A stretch of DNA of 64,000 bases from Onchidella celtica (GCA_963931925.1 OZ007574.1:39190438-39254437), one strand, 5' to 3'; positions 11,061-22,985 are shown, counted from the first letter of the stretch. The notes: a model not told the origin generated them from the letters alone. Translations and numbers: made by a program.

Positions 11061-11459
11061 TAACTGTCATGGGTGTATTTTTAATGGGTATTTTTATGCA
11101 AGTTTCCATTTTGAAAGGTACTGCAAAAAAAAAAAAACGATTTTTTACAACGATGCAAACTTTCAGGCCTCATTTTATTGAAAAAGCAAAAATGCACAAC
11201 CCATACAAATATGGAAAATACCCGACGTTGCGGTACACAACAGAATAGGAGGGTAGAAGCGAGAAGGCAGTAGCCCGTGGAGGAGGGAGGGAGGGAGGGG
11301 GGTGGAAAAAATGAATGAACTTCGTGGATGCGGAGCGAATGAAGATGCACACACCTGCGAGACTAGGGCTCATTGTGGAGACACCCGGACATGAAACTGG
11401 GACAGGACTACAACAGGACAGCTGATCCCATGCGTGCACCTGTTGGCCGTGGTGTTAGT
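11061..11459. other. Non-coding stretch with dispersed repeat R2, copy 1
   Basis: The segment at about 11325-11445 (GAATGAAGATGCACACAC..GGGCTCATT..ACAACAGGACAG) resembles about 13594-13700. The rest holds short A and G runs. The minus-strand open frames are not credible genes. Confidence 0.5.
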
Positions 11460-12231
11460 ACGAGTATAATCCTACGCAGATCTGTGTAGGATTGCCGTAA
11501 AGTTGATCGGATTACCGTAGTGGTGGATTCCCTTCATCAAAGCGACATGGGCTCGACGTAGTGACCGGCCGATCTGTGTGAACGATGACATTCAATGTGC
11601 AAACTTGAATTTAATCCTATGTGCGAATTTGACTTTCATCCTATATGCAAACTTGAATTTAATCCTATGTGCAAACTTGTCTTTAATCCTATGTGCAAAC
11701 TAGACTTTAATCCTATGTGCAAACTTGACTTTAATCCTATGTGCAAACTAGACTTTAATCCTATGTGCAAACTAGACTTTAATCCTATGTACAAACTTGA
11801 CTTTAATCCTATGTGCAAACTTGACTTTAATCCTATGTGCAAACTAGACTTTAATCCTATATGCAAACTTGACTTTAATCCTATATGCAAACTTGACTTT
11901 AATCCTATATGCAAACTTGACTTTAATCCTATATGCAAACTTGACTTTAATTCTATGTGCAAACTAGACTTTAATCCTATATGCAAACTTGACTTTAATC
12001 CTATATGCAAACTAGACTTTAATCCTATGTACAAACTTGACTTTAATCCTATGTGCAAACTTGACTTTAATCCTATATGCAAACTTGACTTTAATCCTAT
12101 ATGCAAACTTGTCTTTAATCCTATATGCAAATTTGACTTTAATCCTATATGCAAACTTGACTTTAATCCTATATGCAAACTTGACTTTAATCCTACGCGT
12201 CGGATCTCCATAGGGCTGCTGGCTGGGATGA
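11460..12231. mobile_element. Miniature inverted-repeat element M1, copy 3, carrying a minisatellite
   Basis: Left of the minisatellite, about 11505-11585 aligns with the copy at 51.7-51.9 kb (shared GGTGGATT..CCTT..CATCA and the following CGA/GTAG blocks). To the right, GGGCTGCTGGCTGGGATG at about 12213-12230 matches the terminal repeat of the copy at 27751-27980. The left terminal repeat was not found. The 24-bp minisatellite at 11595-12194 sits between the two matching parts. Confidence 0.5.
11595..12194. repeat. 24-bp minisatellite, about 25 copies
   Basis: The unit is TGCAAACTTGACTTTAATCC plus TATR. Twenty-five units fill exactly 600 bp, with scattered substitutions such as CTAGAC for CTTGAC and ATGTGC for ATATGC. 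The period is divisible by three and the unit lacks stops in several frames, so long open frames run through on both strands (an eight-residue repeat each way). These are by-products, not genes. Confidence 0.95.
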
Positions 12232-14224
12232 TATATTTCATGGCGATGTCTTCACTCCTCTTCACCTCGTGACCTCATGATTCATGCCACCGGCCACGTT
12301 TTTGTTTATTTTTAGGTTTGGCTATAAAGTTGACAGAAATACTTCAGACAGAGACTCTGTTAGCTCCAGCTGTCACTCCCTGTTCCAAAGCTCAATATTG
12401 GCCTCTACACCTGTTATATTTTCTTGGGAATTTCTGCCCCTTTATTTCGATTTTACATTCTGTCAGGGGAATATATTTTATGATGACCAGGGTGTTGTTA
12501 GGGGAGCGTGGTATTCTGCATTACAAGCCATAACTGAACAGCGAATTCAACCCAGTATTTTCTCTATTTGGCTTTTTAGCAATTAGACTATATGCCCCCC
12601 TAGCAATGGATGAAAAGAGTGGGTGTCCCCCCCCCCCCCCCTCTAAACGGGCTCAAAAATAACCGCGAAAAATGTGTTAATATGGAGTGGTATTCGAAAG
12701 CAGAACTTCCCCCACCTGGGCCTTGAATATCCCGCCGTGCTGTTACTCAAGAACTACGAGGTGTTAACATAATGCGCATGATTCGTTTTTGTCCATGATG
12801 GAGTAATATATGTCTACCTAATCAAAAACAGGACATCGTACCGTGGGATGGACTCCATGAGTCTCTTGAGAAATCAAAGTTCTCTAACGCAATAAAATTG
12901 TTACTGCTTAGCCAACCGATGCCTCGCTGACTTTATACAAAAACAAAAGACACTCAGTACATTAAAAGCCGGCGCTCTTCCTTTTCCTTCTAAAATAATA
13001 GTAATAAAAAAACAATGCTGTGAGAAAAAATAAGGACGCTGACACAATGAAAATCTGAACCCAAAAGAAGCACTCAAGCGAGAATATCTTTAAATCACGT
13101 AGTTCCTTTATCGCATTCATGTCTAGATCTAGTTTTTATTTAGGTTTTGAAGACGTTTGATCATACTCCATTTCATATCTACAAGGAGATTTACAGTTGG
13201 TTTGTCTGCAAAGAGTAACATTTTCAGTAAGACGTGATAATTTTGTTTGTCTACTACTGCGTATTGTTTAAAATAATGTCTTCCAAATGACTGGATTATC
13301 GACATTTTCTTACATTTGTTCTGCAGATGATTACATTGTCGTGAGAAATGTGAATGGCTAATGTAGTGTTAGAACTGAATTGTCTCTCTGGTACGTGGCT
13401 ATGTAGCTTCTTTTCATCAATAGACATCATTCTGCGCTTGAACCCAGTGCAGCATAGCGGTGTCAGTGCTTTATCTTGTGACTGCCACAGTACAACATAG
13501 TACCAGTTAGATTTAAGCCTGAGTGCGCACATGTATGCGAGTTTGTTGTGTTGCTGTCACGTGGCATTAATGTCGCATTTCTTTATATCCAGGTGAATGA
13601 GTGAAGATGTACACACGCGCAACACTCGGGCTCATTAAACAGACAACGGGAACATGAGACACGACAGCAACACGACAGAACGTCGCATGCGAGCAATTAG
13701 CCTAAGAGTTTAATATAGTCTTCATTCCATGGAATATAGACGTGGTGTTGCGCTTTTTTTTTCTTTAGGAACTTCCTTACTATACAAGTAATAATCCTGT
13801 TTTGTGTATGCACCACATATTATGATGAGGAAATAGTGGAGACTTTCACCATCCTATTCATAAACATCGAACACGGTGAGCATGTTTTGTTTTTTGTTTT
13901 TTTTTTCAGAGATGAAATGAGGTAAAAAAAATGAGATGATTTTAGCATCCACATTAATTGGCCTGTGAAAATTACTGATCATAGAAAGGTGGAACGATTA
14001 TAGCCGGCACGTACTGTTTGAGCTTTATAGTTCTTAAAGAAAAAACCACAGTATTGTTGCAAGTTATGAAAAAATTTAAATGCTAACATCGTATCTATGA
14101 AAACACCTCATCGCCCTGTCTGCTGTGAGATAATCGTTTTCTCTTCATTAGCCTAATCTAGCGTAAGCCATTGTAATAGTTGTTCTGATGAGATAGGTGA
14201 ATGCAGTTCTTGTTCTTGTTGTTC
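12232..14224. other. Non-coding stretch, no gene recognised
   Basis: It contains a C run at 12627-12641, dispersed repeat R2 copy 2 at about 13594-13700, and A/T-rich runs near 13750 and 13890. No splice-bounded coding region is apparent. Confidence 0.55.
13594..13700 (+). repeat. Dispersed repeat R2, copy 2
   Basis: GAATGAGTGAAGATGTACACACGCG..GGGCTCATT..ACGACAG resembles 11325-11445. Two copies only in this window; class unknown. Confidence 0.45.
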
Positions 14225-14711
14225 TGGTTAGGCCTGGACTGGCTACTGCAGGATGTAGCCCTCCGCCAATGGCATCTCTCCATCGTTTCTCAGGGCGTCT
14301 TCTTACTTATTCTCGTTCTTTTTCTAGGCCTCCATTCAGTGCAAGGCTCTTTCCATCTGTTGTCTGTCATTCTTCCGATATGGCCAGCCCATTTTTCATA
14401 ACTCCAGTGACGTTGTTGTTGTTTTTTTAATTTTTTGAGATATCTTCAACACATTCTCATCTCCGTACAATAAGTAATGAAATTTGGTAACCTGACCCCA
14501 CTTAACAAATTGATACTCTGTAAAGGGACTAAATATGTTTTAATTTTTGTTGTAATATAACTTTCATAATGTCCGTGCGAGCGATTTTATTATTAAGCTT
14601 TATTTTTAGGATCTTTCTTTCCTTGACCTCTTGCATGGTTCTGAATTTGTTAACCTGCTGCTTGTTGGGGTCCATGTTTCGCAGCCATACCCAGCAACTG
14701 GGATGATGCAC
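14225..14711 (-). mobile_element. LINE remnant, end of the RT region
   Basis: Read on the minus strand, 14711-14529 gives VNKFRTMQEVKERKILKI and KLNNKIARTDI, a degraded form of the conserved LINE stretch that follows the RT palm. Another frame gives YGCETWTP. Further on, 14400 to about 14345 gives WAGHIGRMTDNRW, and a shifted frame to about 14225 gives RRPEKRWRDAIGG. This order is typical of the 3' half of non-LTR retrotransposon RT proteins. It is frameshifted in at least two places, so it is a dead fragment. The clade is not assigned. Confidence 0.75.
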
Positions 14712-15764
14712 TAATTGAAGTTAAGTCTTTTAAGAGATGGATTAACAATTAATGTTTATTACCGCAATCACATCACTTAAAAGTGATTGCAGCACTAAAA
14801 AGTAATCCTTAATGGGGTGACAAAATGTAACTGTAGTCTTTACCGTTACTCAGTCCATAGGTATCAAAGGGTTAAGTTACAATGAGTAACTGGGCCTGAA
14901 AGTCCCAAAAAACGCCACCTTATTTCTTCCTTGTAAATTCTCTTCGATCAGGTATGTCATTTACAGGTTCGAGATTTGGTGAGATGGTAGAACAATGATC
15001 AATGATGTATTGTGTCGGAATCAGAAACTGCATAATTATGAAAAGAACGATCTATCCCAAAATCGAACTTCTTCTTTCAATACCTGAGAGGACTTTGTAA
15101 GAAGTGCCTGGTCTAGGACTGGCTGGTCACCTAACCTAATAGGTTTGCACGTTGGAGAACTCCTATCTTATCTAAGTTTGTTCCGTTTTCGGTTGACGTA
15201 TAGATGAAGGGAATGGGTGATTAGGCCCCGCGAGAGATGTTTGTATCCCGGATTTGGCGTTCAGTACTAAAGGGGATCTAAACCGGTAGTTGGAATGAAT
15301 TATCCGCTTACTGGCACGAAATCTAGAAATGTGTGGATTTATAGTAGCCTAGCATATGCGAATTTGACAAATATATTAAAAAGAGAAAATAGTATAGTTT
15401 TTCTCCTCGTCTTAACTGAATTTCTGTAAACATCTTCATTATCATCATTATTATCATCACCATCATGTCATTATCATCGACATCACCACCACCTACATCA
15501 ACATCATCATCATCGTCACCAACAATCTCACAGGAGATAAACCTATTGTTAATTTAACTGAAAATTTCAGTCAACTTTGATAAACATGACAGTGTTATGA
15601 AATGCACTGAATCAGACCAGTATTTCGAATTACTTAATGTCTTAGAGCCCATTGAATCTTCACCGTGTCTATGCTTGTCTCATATTGTATTGTTTCCATT
15701 AGTGTTAGGCTACGCCGCGTCCGTTGCGTTATAATATTAGCTTGACAAGAACTGAGTGTTGTTG
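14712..15764. other. Non-coding stretch, no gene recognised
   Basis: The only structure seen is an imperfect ATC/CAT microsatellite at about 15437-15523. Confidence 0.6.
15437..15523. repeat. Imperfect (ATC)n microsatellite
   Basis: Runs of ATC, ATT and ACC trinucleotides, read directly. Confidence 0.8.
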
Positions 15765-16241
15765 CTATTGTTTTTTAATATTTTGTATTTGTATTTGTAT
15801 TTGTGTAACTCTTTAATCCCATTTGGGAAATTTGCCTTTATGCCATTGCAGCCCAGTTATAACTGGAGCAGGCACGTCGTCGCCACTGTGCAGTGCCCGT
15901 CGGCGGGTTGGTTTTTGGGGGGGAGGGGGGGGAATGGTAGGGATGAATTTTATTTAATTTTGCCCGGGCAGCGGCCTGTTCGGCCTGCTCTTTTCGATTT
16001 CCAACTGCCAAGGTATCTTTCACGTGCGCAACGTGCACACGGGCCCTCCGAATTTTTCGTCCTTATCCGACAAGACTAGGTACTCGATCCTCCCCCCCCC
16101 CGCCCCCCCCCCCCAATAGGATCAGGGACATGAAAATATGAGAAAAATCCAAAAATTCCAACATGCCTGCACCGGCCGGGTTTTGAACCCGGGCCCTTAG
16201 CATGAGAGGCGAGCACCTTGCCTCTAGACCACCTTGTCCCC
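15765..16241 (-). mobile_element. SINE-like element S1, copy 1, with tRNA-like head
   Basis: On the minus strand a tRNA-like head comes first (16241-16171), with an A-box-like TGGTCTAGAGG and a B-box-like GGTTCAAAACC. These are RNA polymerase III promoter elements in tRNA-derived SINEs. A body follows with conserved blocks. Matching blocks occur at 27408-27600 (head and part of the body) and 24811-25018 (body only, opposite orientation). Simple G/C runs at about 15917-15932 and 16090-16113 lie inside. The distal end has TTTGTA repeats near 15785-15805. It is not a functional tRNA gene: the stems are imperfect and the unit is repeated. Confidence 0.7.
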
Positions 16242-17633
16242 TGGGAGGAAGGTTTTGACGGATTGCAATAATTCTGCTTCAGTTTGCGATCAATAATTTT
16301 ATCAGCAGGATTTATTTACTTAATCTCTTTAAGCCCTGCGGGTTTTGCTTAGGATTGTCCCCGTCTTGTGATATCCGGAAACTATGCAGTTTTATCTCAA
16401 CCCGGACAGAGATCCCACAAGGGTCGTTGATCAGCAATCTAAAAAATATCCTGATCTGAATTAAATTGTCATTTTTAAATATCTAGATCCTTTTGCAGGA
16501 ACAAAAGTTCGATAATTGGGGTGTTATTGTTATCAGGTGAGAAAACTGCATGAAGCGCAGATTTTGGTCCTTAGGAATGAGTTTGAGTTTGAAGAGAGGA
16601 CGTGGGGCGATAACGATCATTTAGTGCTGGAAAGAAGCAACAGAATGTTGAGACAGAAGGAAACCCTACCAGAATCGCCAACCGGACATGCGCTTTAACT
16701 CTTGGAGCTTCAACTTGTTCCGTGACATTTGCTTTTTTGTTGTTGTTGTTGTTAAACGAGTCAAGAAAATAAGAAAGCATTTCCACTACGGTAAATTATA
16801 GTATGAGAATCAGTAGTGACGAATGGTTGCTATCTCATTACCACGTTCACTACCAGCAGTAAGCATCGGTTGCCTAGCATTCGCACTCAAAACAACAACA
16901 ACAACAAAAATAGCAGCGAAAGAATGCACTCTGCGAACACTTTTCTGTTCGTTTGTTTCATTGCCGAGAGGTAACTTGAAAACGGATGTAGTAAATAGCC
17001 AGGGTGTTTTAATGTTTCTGTCCGTTTTGTTTCGCTTATGAAAGCATTCGAAATATTTTTTTGAAACCACAGAAAATCTACCGGGTTGAACAACCCCAGG
17101 CCTTTTCCTCTGTGGGCGGACCAGCAACAGCTATGTAGTCAGTCGGATTATTATTCGTTTTGGCTTTTTGTTGTTGTTGTTGTGGGTTTTTTTTTCGTGT
17201 TATTGCAATATTGTTTCAATATACCGGATTCTTTTAATATAACGAAGGTGTTCAGTTGTTTGTTTTTTTTCTTTTCATTTCTTATTCTATTTCAATCTTA
17301 TGTATAGTTTCGTTATTGTTTGTTCCTCCTGCGAAGTTTTGCAACATAAAACGTCAAACATTAAAGGCGATTTCAAACAATGAGAACAGAAAGTTATCCA
17401 GGTAGAAATTGTTACATGTTGTGGCTTTTAAATAGACCATTATTTTTATTTCCTTTCTTAAATTTGTTATTGGGTCATTCGTCTACTGTCTCGCATCACC
17501 AGTTTCTTGGCCCAAACTGCTGGCAGGATAAGAGGCCTTGTATGAGAAATTACGATTTGGAAAATGTTAAGACACCTGAAACAATTTCATCACAGATTTT
17601 CTTATTTACCTTTCTCCTATTTCCCTCTCACAG
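16242..17633. other. Non-coding stretch upstream of the 17.7-kb gene
   Basis: AT-rich with GTT-type short repeats (16735-16755, 17170-17185). It probably includes an intron of the downstream gene, because a good acceptor lies at its right edge. No coding exon could be supported. Confidence 0.5.
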
Positions 17634-19149
17634 GTCATCAAAGCACTGGTGTGACAACTCAACTGATGTAAACGTTGGTTTACTATAGAGGAAACCCGGA
17701 CTTGTTAACTAACCAACCATGCCTTCCGTATGGAGTTGGCTCACGAAGCAAAAATTTCGCTCCGACGAATCGTCCAAATCTTCCAAGAAAGGCAGCAAGA
17801 AATATCCTGAGCCTTCCAAAGAACATTTCGGCTTCTATCATCAAGACAAACAGTATGACTACTTCGCTGAAGCTCCACCTGTTCATGCCCGCTCATACTC
17901 GTTCGATCAACCGGTTCACGCAAATGAACCTTCGAGACCTAAAACTGTTGAAGAGGAGAAACAAGAGTACTTGAGGAATTTACATGAGTTCGTTAACCAG
18001 AACAACATCTCATCTTCTAGAAGACCTCTTGCTTTTGAGATATTCGAAGATGCCAAGTACAAACCTGCTGAGCGTCAGAATGGAAGGCCGGCTTTTCTTT
18101 CCCAGCCTAATCTAAATGAATCTTCCCCATCGAGTCATGAGAACAGAAATCATTACCAGGGACAAAGGGATAAGCCTAGAGACAGAGATGATAAATTTAT
18201 TGGCCTTGAGAGAAATGCAAAATCTCCCAGTGCTTTTGGTGCCATGGCCACGAGGGAACAAAGACAGAATAGGTTGCAGGCTCGCCCATCTCAGAATGAC
18301 AGAAGAGGAACCAATATCAGACGTACTGAAAGTATGTACGCCTACACTCCGAGAGCAACCATCGAGCATGATGCCTCGGATCTTTTGTTTGGGCGAGAGA
18401 AAGAACAGCAGATGTCTTCCTGGCACGCCCACCCTGTAATGCAACACTTTGCTGGGAGTCCCGTCGCCAAGACTTCAATTTCTGAGGATCCTTTCGAAGA
18501 TGAAGATCTTGACGTCTTACCAACACCGCAGTCTTCCGCCTTGCCGAGACAACGTTCAGAGTCTTCGGTACCTTCTGTGAACAGAAACAGCAACTTTTCT
18601 ACAGACGGACCTGCATATCCAGCAGCAGAAGCCATACGTAGAACTTCCATGGACAGACCGAACAAACCTCCATCTAAAATTGCTAATTACAGAAAGTCAT
18701 CAAGCGGCAATGATAATTTCTTCTTCACTTCTTCCATGCTGGTTCCTGACACTGATCTTGCTGATCTCTCAGCAGCTAACGACAAACCAGGAAGGAAGGA
18801 CAGTCGCTTGGCGACCGGTGAGAAATCAAAGAAAAAACAAAAGATTTCAGAAGATGAAACTGGAAAGCCCACAAGAAATCTGTTTGACGCCGTTAACGAC
18901 AAGCTTAACAACAAAGACAACGCCAAGCGAAGGAAAGACAGAAGTGATTCTCAAAATGGCATTTACCGTCCACCCACTGATCATTCCAGCGCCAACCACA
19001 ACAACAACAACAACATATCAGGTGGGGAAGATAATGATTTCTTCACACAGTCCCGGCTAAATAAGCCGGACCGTCGACGTAGCACAGCCAGTAATGATGC
19101 AGAACAACTGGAAAATATATTCAGCTCTGTGGGAGAAGTGCTGTATTAG
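17634..19149 (+). CDS. Uncharacterised, largely disordered basic/serine-rich protein (476 aa; CDS 17719-19149)
   Basis: I do not recognise the family. The frame 17719-19149 is open for 476 codons and has an in-frame TAA 9 bp before the ATG. The exon probably starts at 17634, after a pyrimidine-rich stretch ending CTCTCACAG, so 17634-17718 would be 5' untranslated. Composition is rich in Ser, Asn, Asp, Lys and Arg with almost no hydrophobic core. No membrane segment or known domain was seen. Visible features: a short motif used twice (GNDNFFFTSS and GEDNDFFTQS, about residues 334-345 and 435-445); basic clusters KSKKKQK and KRRKDR that could be nuclear signals; and RRTS, RRTES and RRRST sites of the kind basophilic kinases use. 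It could be a lineage-specific cytoskeletal or nuclear adaptor. The long coherent frame with biased but non-repeat composition argues for a real terminal coding exon. Confidence 0.7.
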
Positions 19150-20264
19150 CTAGAGACATCAAATATTGCCTTATACCACAAACGCAGGTTGAACGCAGTA
19201 TTCAAGGGACGCAAAGTATTGGACATTTCCACTTAATGCAATTTTTTGCAGAGTTCATGGTGAAAAACATATTATTAAATGTGTCCACAGAACCAGTGAA
19301 ACGTTTAACAGTTTATGTAGGTGACACGGTCGCCACGAATGGGAACAAACTGATAGACGTACACATTGAGGTCGGGTGCAATGTGCTGGTCAACAACCTT
19401 AAGCTTCCTGCTGGAATGTTTATGTCACGTTTCTGTCACGTTAGGCCTGGTGGCGCACTGAGTCAAGACTGGTTTGTCTTGTTCTTAGTGTGAGATGTGC
19501 ACTGTGGAGTGAAACTGGATCTGAGGCCCTAGAGAGATTGAAACAATTCGGTTCCATCAGCTCCGGTGCGTCAAAACTGTTGATTAAGTCAATTGGCGGA
19601 AAAAGACACATGTACCTCGGGTATTGAGTCAAAACAGACAGAAAAGAGACTTGACTGACTGGGCCACAAGCCCAAGTATAGTCTGGGCCGCATACCATCG
19701 CACCTGTATAATACATTGTTAAATGATATTATTTTAAAAGTAAGGGATGGTTGGTCGATTTGAATGAAAGGCAGTATTCTCAATACTGCTGATTGTGTTT
19801 CAGACTATACTGAAGATGTAAAAATGGTCTAGTTTTTCTTAAGTTTGTTCGTCATAGAATGTATGGAACACTTACAGCGACTAACCAAGTGGCATTCTAC
19901 AATGCCATTCTGGAGCATAAAATTGTTGATTTCTTACCTCGAGTGCACAGAGCATAGTCTTGGAGAAGAAACTACGTCGTTTACAGAGCAGAAGCTTTCT
20001 TAGGACACTGTCATTTTCTAAGTTGAAATGACTTAGACTATTTTAACGCATCTTATGCTCATGTTGTTTTGTTTATCATCTGTTTTAGAGATGAGTTTTG
20101 TACATTCTGTATGTTGTCATGATACAATGTGTTGATATGTATTATCGGCTCCTGCACATAATTTTTATGTTTATAAAATGAGTTGCAATATTTTGTGAGA
20201 GGACTGTGTTGCCCATTGTTGACACAATGTATCAAAATATACTACATTTGAATAGTTTGCTTAT
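19150..20264. other. 3' flank of the 17.7-kb gene, no further gene
   Basis: Probably includes the 3' untranslated region. No strong AATAAA was found before the LINE at 20279; ATTAAA near 19273 is a weak candidate. It contains dispersed repeat R1 copy 2. Confidence 0.5.
19455..19705 (+). repeat. Dispersed repeat R1, copy 2
   Basis: GCACTGAGTCAAGACT..TTAGTGTGAGATG, then GTGGAGTGAAACTGGA and a GTCAAAACAGAC block, matching the order of blocks at 69-345. Confidence 0.6.
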
Positions 20265-21347
20265 TATATCATGTAAATTATTTTTAATGTTGCCAGACTA
20301 AAAGCAAAATCTCGTACAGAGCATATTATGTTACAAGAGCTCCTCTTCGCAGATGATGCTGCAATCGTGGCCCACGATGAAACCACGCTCCAGGCTCTCA
20401 TCAATAGCCTTGCCAAAGCCTGTGACAAATTCATGCTAAGGATCAGTGTCTCAAAAACTGTAGTTTTGACACAAGGCTTGAGAAACCCCAACCCAATCAT
20501 GCTGAATGGCTCTCCTCTGGAGCAAGTGGGAAAATTCTGCTACCTAGGCTCAACCATCAGTGGTAGCACAGACATAACAACTGAAATAAATGCCAGAATA
20601 GGAAAGGCGGCCACAGCTTTTGGCAAACTCTCAAAAAGGGTGTGGAACAATAGCAAGCTGACCATCAAAACAAAGGTACTCGTGTACCAAACTTGCGTCC
20701 TAAGCACCCTGCTGTATGGCTCAGAGACATGGACCACCTACTCCAAACATGAAAGATCCCTCAACTCCTTCCACCTGCGCTGCCTACGCAAAATTCTCAA
20801 GATCAAGTGGCAAGACAGGATCTCAAATATCGAAGTTCTGAGCCGAGCCAACATTCCATCAACTCAGGCTCTCCTAGGCAAAAAAAGACTGCGGTGGCTT
20901 GGACATCTCCACCGTATGGAAAATGATCGCATCCCCAGACAAATTCTCTACGGGGAACTTGCTACTGGCAACCGACCCAGAGGTAGGCCACATCTGCGAT
21001 TCAAAGACACTTGCAAGGTCACGATGAAAGCATTCAACATCGACCCCAATGAATGGGAGAACCTTGCAAATGATCGAAGCAGATGGAGACAAAAATTGCG
21101 CAGTGGCACGCTCGCAATAGACTTCAAGGCAAAAGAAACATACCTGACAAAACGACAGAGGCGGAATGAAAACACTCGCCAAAGTGAACCCAAAAGACTG
21201 ACCTGCAATCACTGCCATCGCACTCTCGGGTCAAACATTGGTAGAATAAGCCACGAGAGAAGCTGTCAGTCAAAGTGAAAGTGAATATTCTAGCTGCTAA
21301 GACCGTCTGTAAAGACGCTAAAGGCCATATATATATATCATGTAAAT
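20265..21347 (+). mobile_element. 5'-truncated LINE with 14-bp target duplication
   Basis: The direct repeat TATATCATGTAAAT stands at 20265-20278 and 21334-21347. Between them lies the 3' part of a LINE ending in an AT-rich tail (ATATATAT, about 21326-21333). 5' truncation, a variable-length target duplication and a simple tail are the hallmarks of target-primed reverse transcription. The well-preserved reading frame indicates a fairly recent insertion. Confidence 0.9.
20286..21278 (+). pseudogene. LINE reverse transcriptase, C-terminal part (5'-truncated)
   Basis: An open frame of about 330 codons read from the truncation point. It starts with NVARLKAKSRTEH and the RT active-site box LLFADDAAIVAH. 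The thumb region follows (KFCYLGSTIS, LLYGSETWT, LRCLRKILKIKWQDRI), then WLGHLHRMENDRIP and RGRPHLRFKD. The C-terminal zinc-finger-like motif is CNHCHRTLG..HERSC. Endonuclease and most of the RT palm and fingers are absent because of 5' truncation. The thumb and finger match a non-LTR family widespread in animals; I do not assign a clade. The ATG at 20328 is internal, not a real start. Confidence 0.85.
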
Positions 21348-21546
21348 AAGTTATTTAATATAATATTGAATAAATGAACAAAATGAATAAATGAACAGTT
21401 TTCAAAAAATTTAAAAAATGTCCGTACAGCCTCTGCAACATTGTCTTGTAAAACCAATTCTTTTCATGAGAAATGGGTCAGACCTTATGGCTTTGGGTCA
21501 ATAAAAGCTGTATGGACCCTAATGTATGGACCTTAATGCACTTAAT

Positions 21547-21670
21547 GCACTGAGTCAAGTCTATTTTGCCTTAGTTTTAGTGTGAAATGAAATGTTGACC
21601 AGGGAAACTGAAACAAGTCTGTCTCGCTAGTTGATTCAAAAGAACTTCAAGACCAAAACGAACGTAAAAC
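21547..21670 (+). repeat. Dispersed repeat R1, copy 3
   Basis: GCACTGAGTCAAGTCTATTT then TGCCTTAGTTTTAGTGTGA, followed by CTCGCTAGTTGATTCAAAA, matches the first half of copy 1. Confidence 0.6.
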
Positions 21671-22420
21671 AGGCTTTGTCTCCTAGGTGCATATTGATGC
21701 ATGCCTTTTTCCAAGGTGCAATGACTATATTGTGATCGAAATCACATTGAAGCTATTCTCAGCAGACACCCCCTAGACTCTGAAACCTAAAGAGTACTAC
21801 AGAGGGTCCAAAAACGAGTCCCTGAATGAAAGAAGAACACAAATTTGTGACATTTAGGGGAGTTAATCGAAAATTTCTCTCGAGCATTCTTGAGTGTGCC
21901 TATTCTTTCTCCTTTAAGCACTTATCACAAACGCAGTATACTGATCTCTTCCTTCCCTTTTCGTAATTAAAGCTTTAGCAAACTTGAGCTGTTGGCCATT
22001 CTAGAACTGACATCCATTTTTTTTTTTAATTTGTTATTAACTTTCACAACAATCTCAGAAATGATAACAAGTAGCTAAATGTATTTTATGTTAAATTAAT
22101 TGACTTCCTAGAGCATGGTTTGTTTTAGGAAAAAATGCAACAGAAAATATTTGAGATGCGTGGGACTGAAACATTTTATAGACTCCATGTCTGCAAAAAG
22201 ATTTTCTGGGAACATGAAAAGAAGATGATCAGTGTGTATTGGGATATTTGGGATATAACTCAGTTTGCCTGCACAATGTAACTCTGTGGATAAGGTCCGT
22301 AATGTGGTGATATTTTTGCTGTTCTATAAGCATTAATTACGGTCCGTATTCGGAGAGTTACGCTAGACCGCAAGCGGCCCATTACCTACTGTAGTGCCGG
22401 GGTTAGTGGAAGGAAGGTTT

Positions 22421-22670
22421 ATATGATTATTTATTATTATTATTAAAATCATTTATTATTACTATTAATTTTATTGCTAGTACTGCATGTATTATTATTA
22501 TTGTTATTATTATTATATTGATATCATCATTGTACTATTGTTACTATTATTATTACCATTACTATTATTATTACTATTATTGTTATCGCCATCATCATCA
22601 TCATCATCATTATAATATATGTATTATTATTACTATTATTCATTATGATTATTATTATTTTCACCATCAT
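22421..22670. repeat. Imperfect (ATT)n/(ATC)n microsatellite field
   Basis: Some 250 bp of mixed ATT, ATC and GTT trinucleotides, read directly. Confidence 0.85.
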
Positions 22671-22889
22671 CGTCCTCACCAGCATTAGCATCACTGTTAT
22701 TCTGGCCAATGTACATTCAATGTCAGTTACTCGTGACTTGAGAGTAATGAGGTTCTGTCTGCCATTTACATTATTATGTCGCATAGAACCTTCTTATTCT
22801 TGGGTCACGAATCGTCAGTCAGCTTTTTTCATGTTTTCACTATTATCAACACTGTTTGCTACAATAAATACTCCCACCACCATAACGAT

Positions 22890-22985
22890 GCTGTTGTTAT
22901 TTTTGTTGTTGTTGTTGTTGCTGTTTACCCAAAGTACCAGAATTTTTCCACTTCAATGTTGTTGTTGTTGTTGTTGTTGTTAGAT
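22890..22985. repeat. (GTT)n microsatellite, two runs
   Basis: GTT runs at about 22890-22921 and 22957-22981. Confidence 0.85.

Noticed and set aside
11595-12194. Possible CRISPR array (regular short repeat)
   Set aside because: The repeats are directly contiguous with no unique spacers, and the genome is eukaryotic. It is a minisatellite.
16171-16241. tRNA gene
   Set aside because: The box motifs fit, but the stems are imperfect, the head is joined to a SINE-like body and it recurs at 27520-27600.
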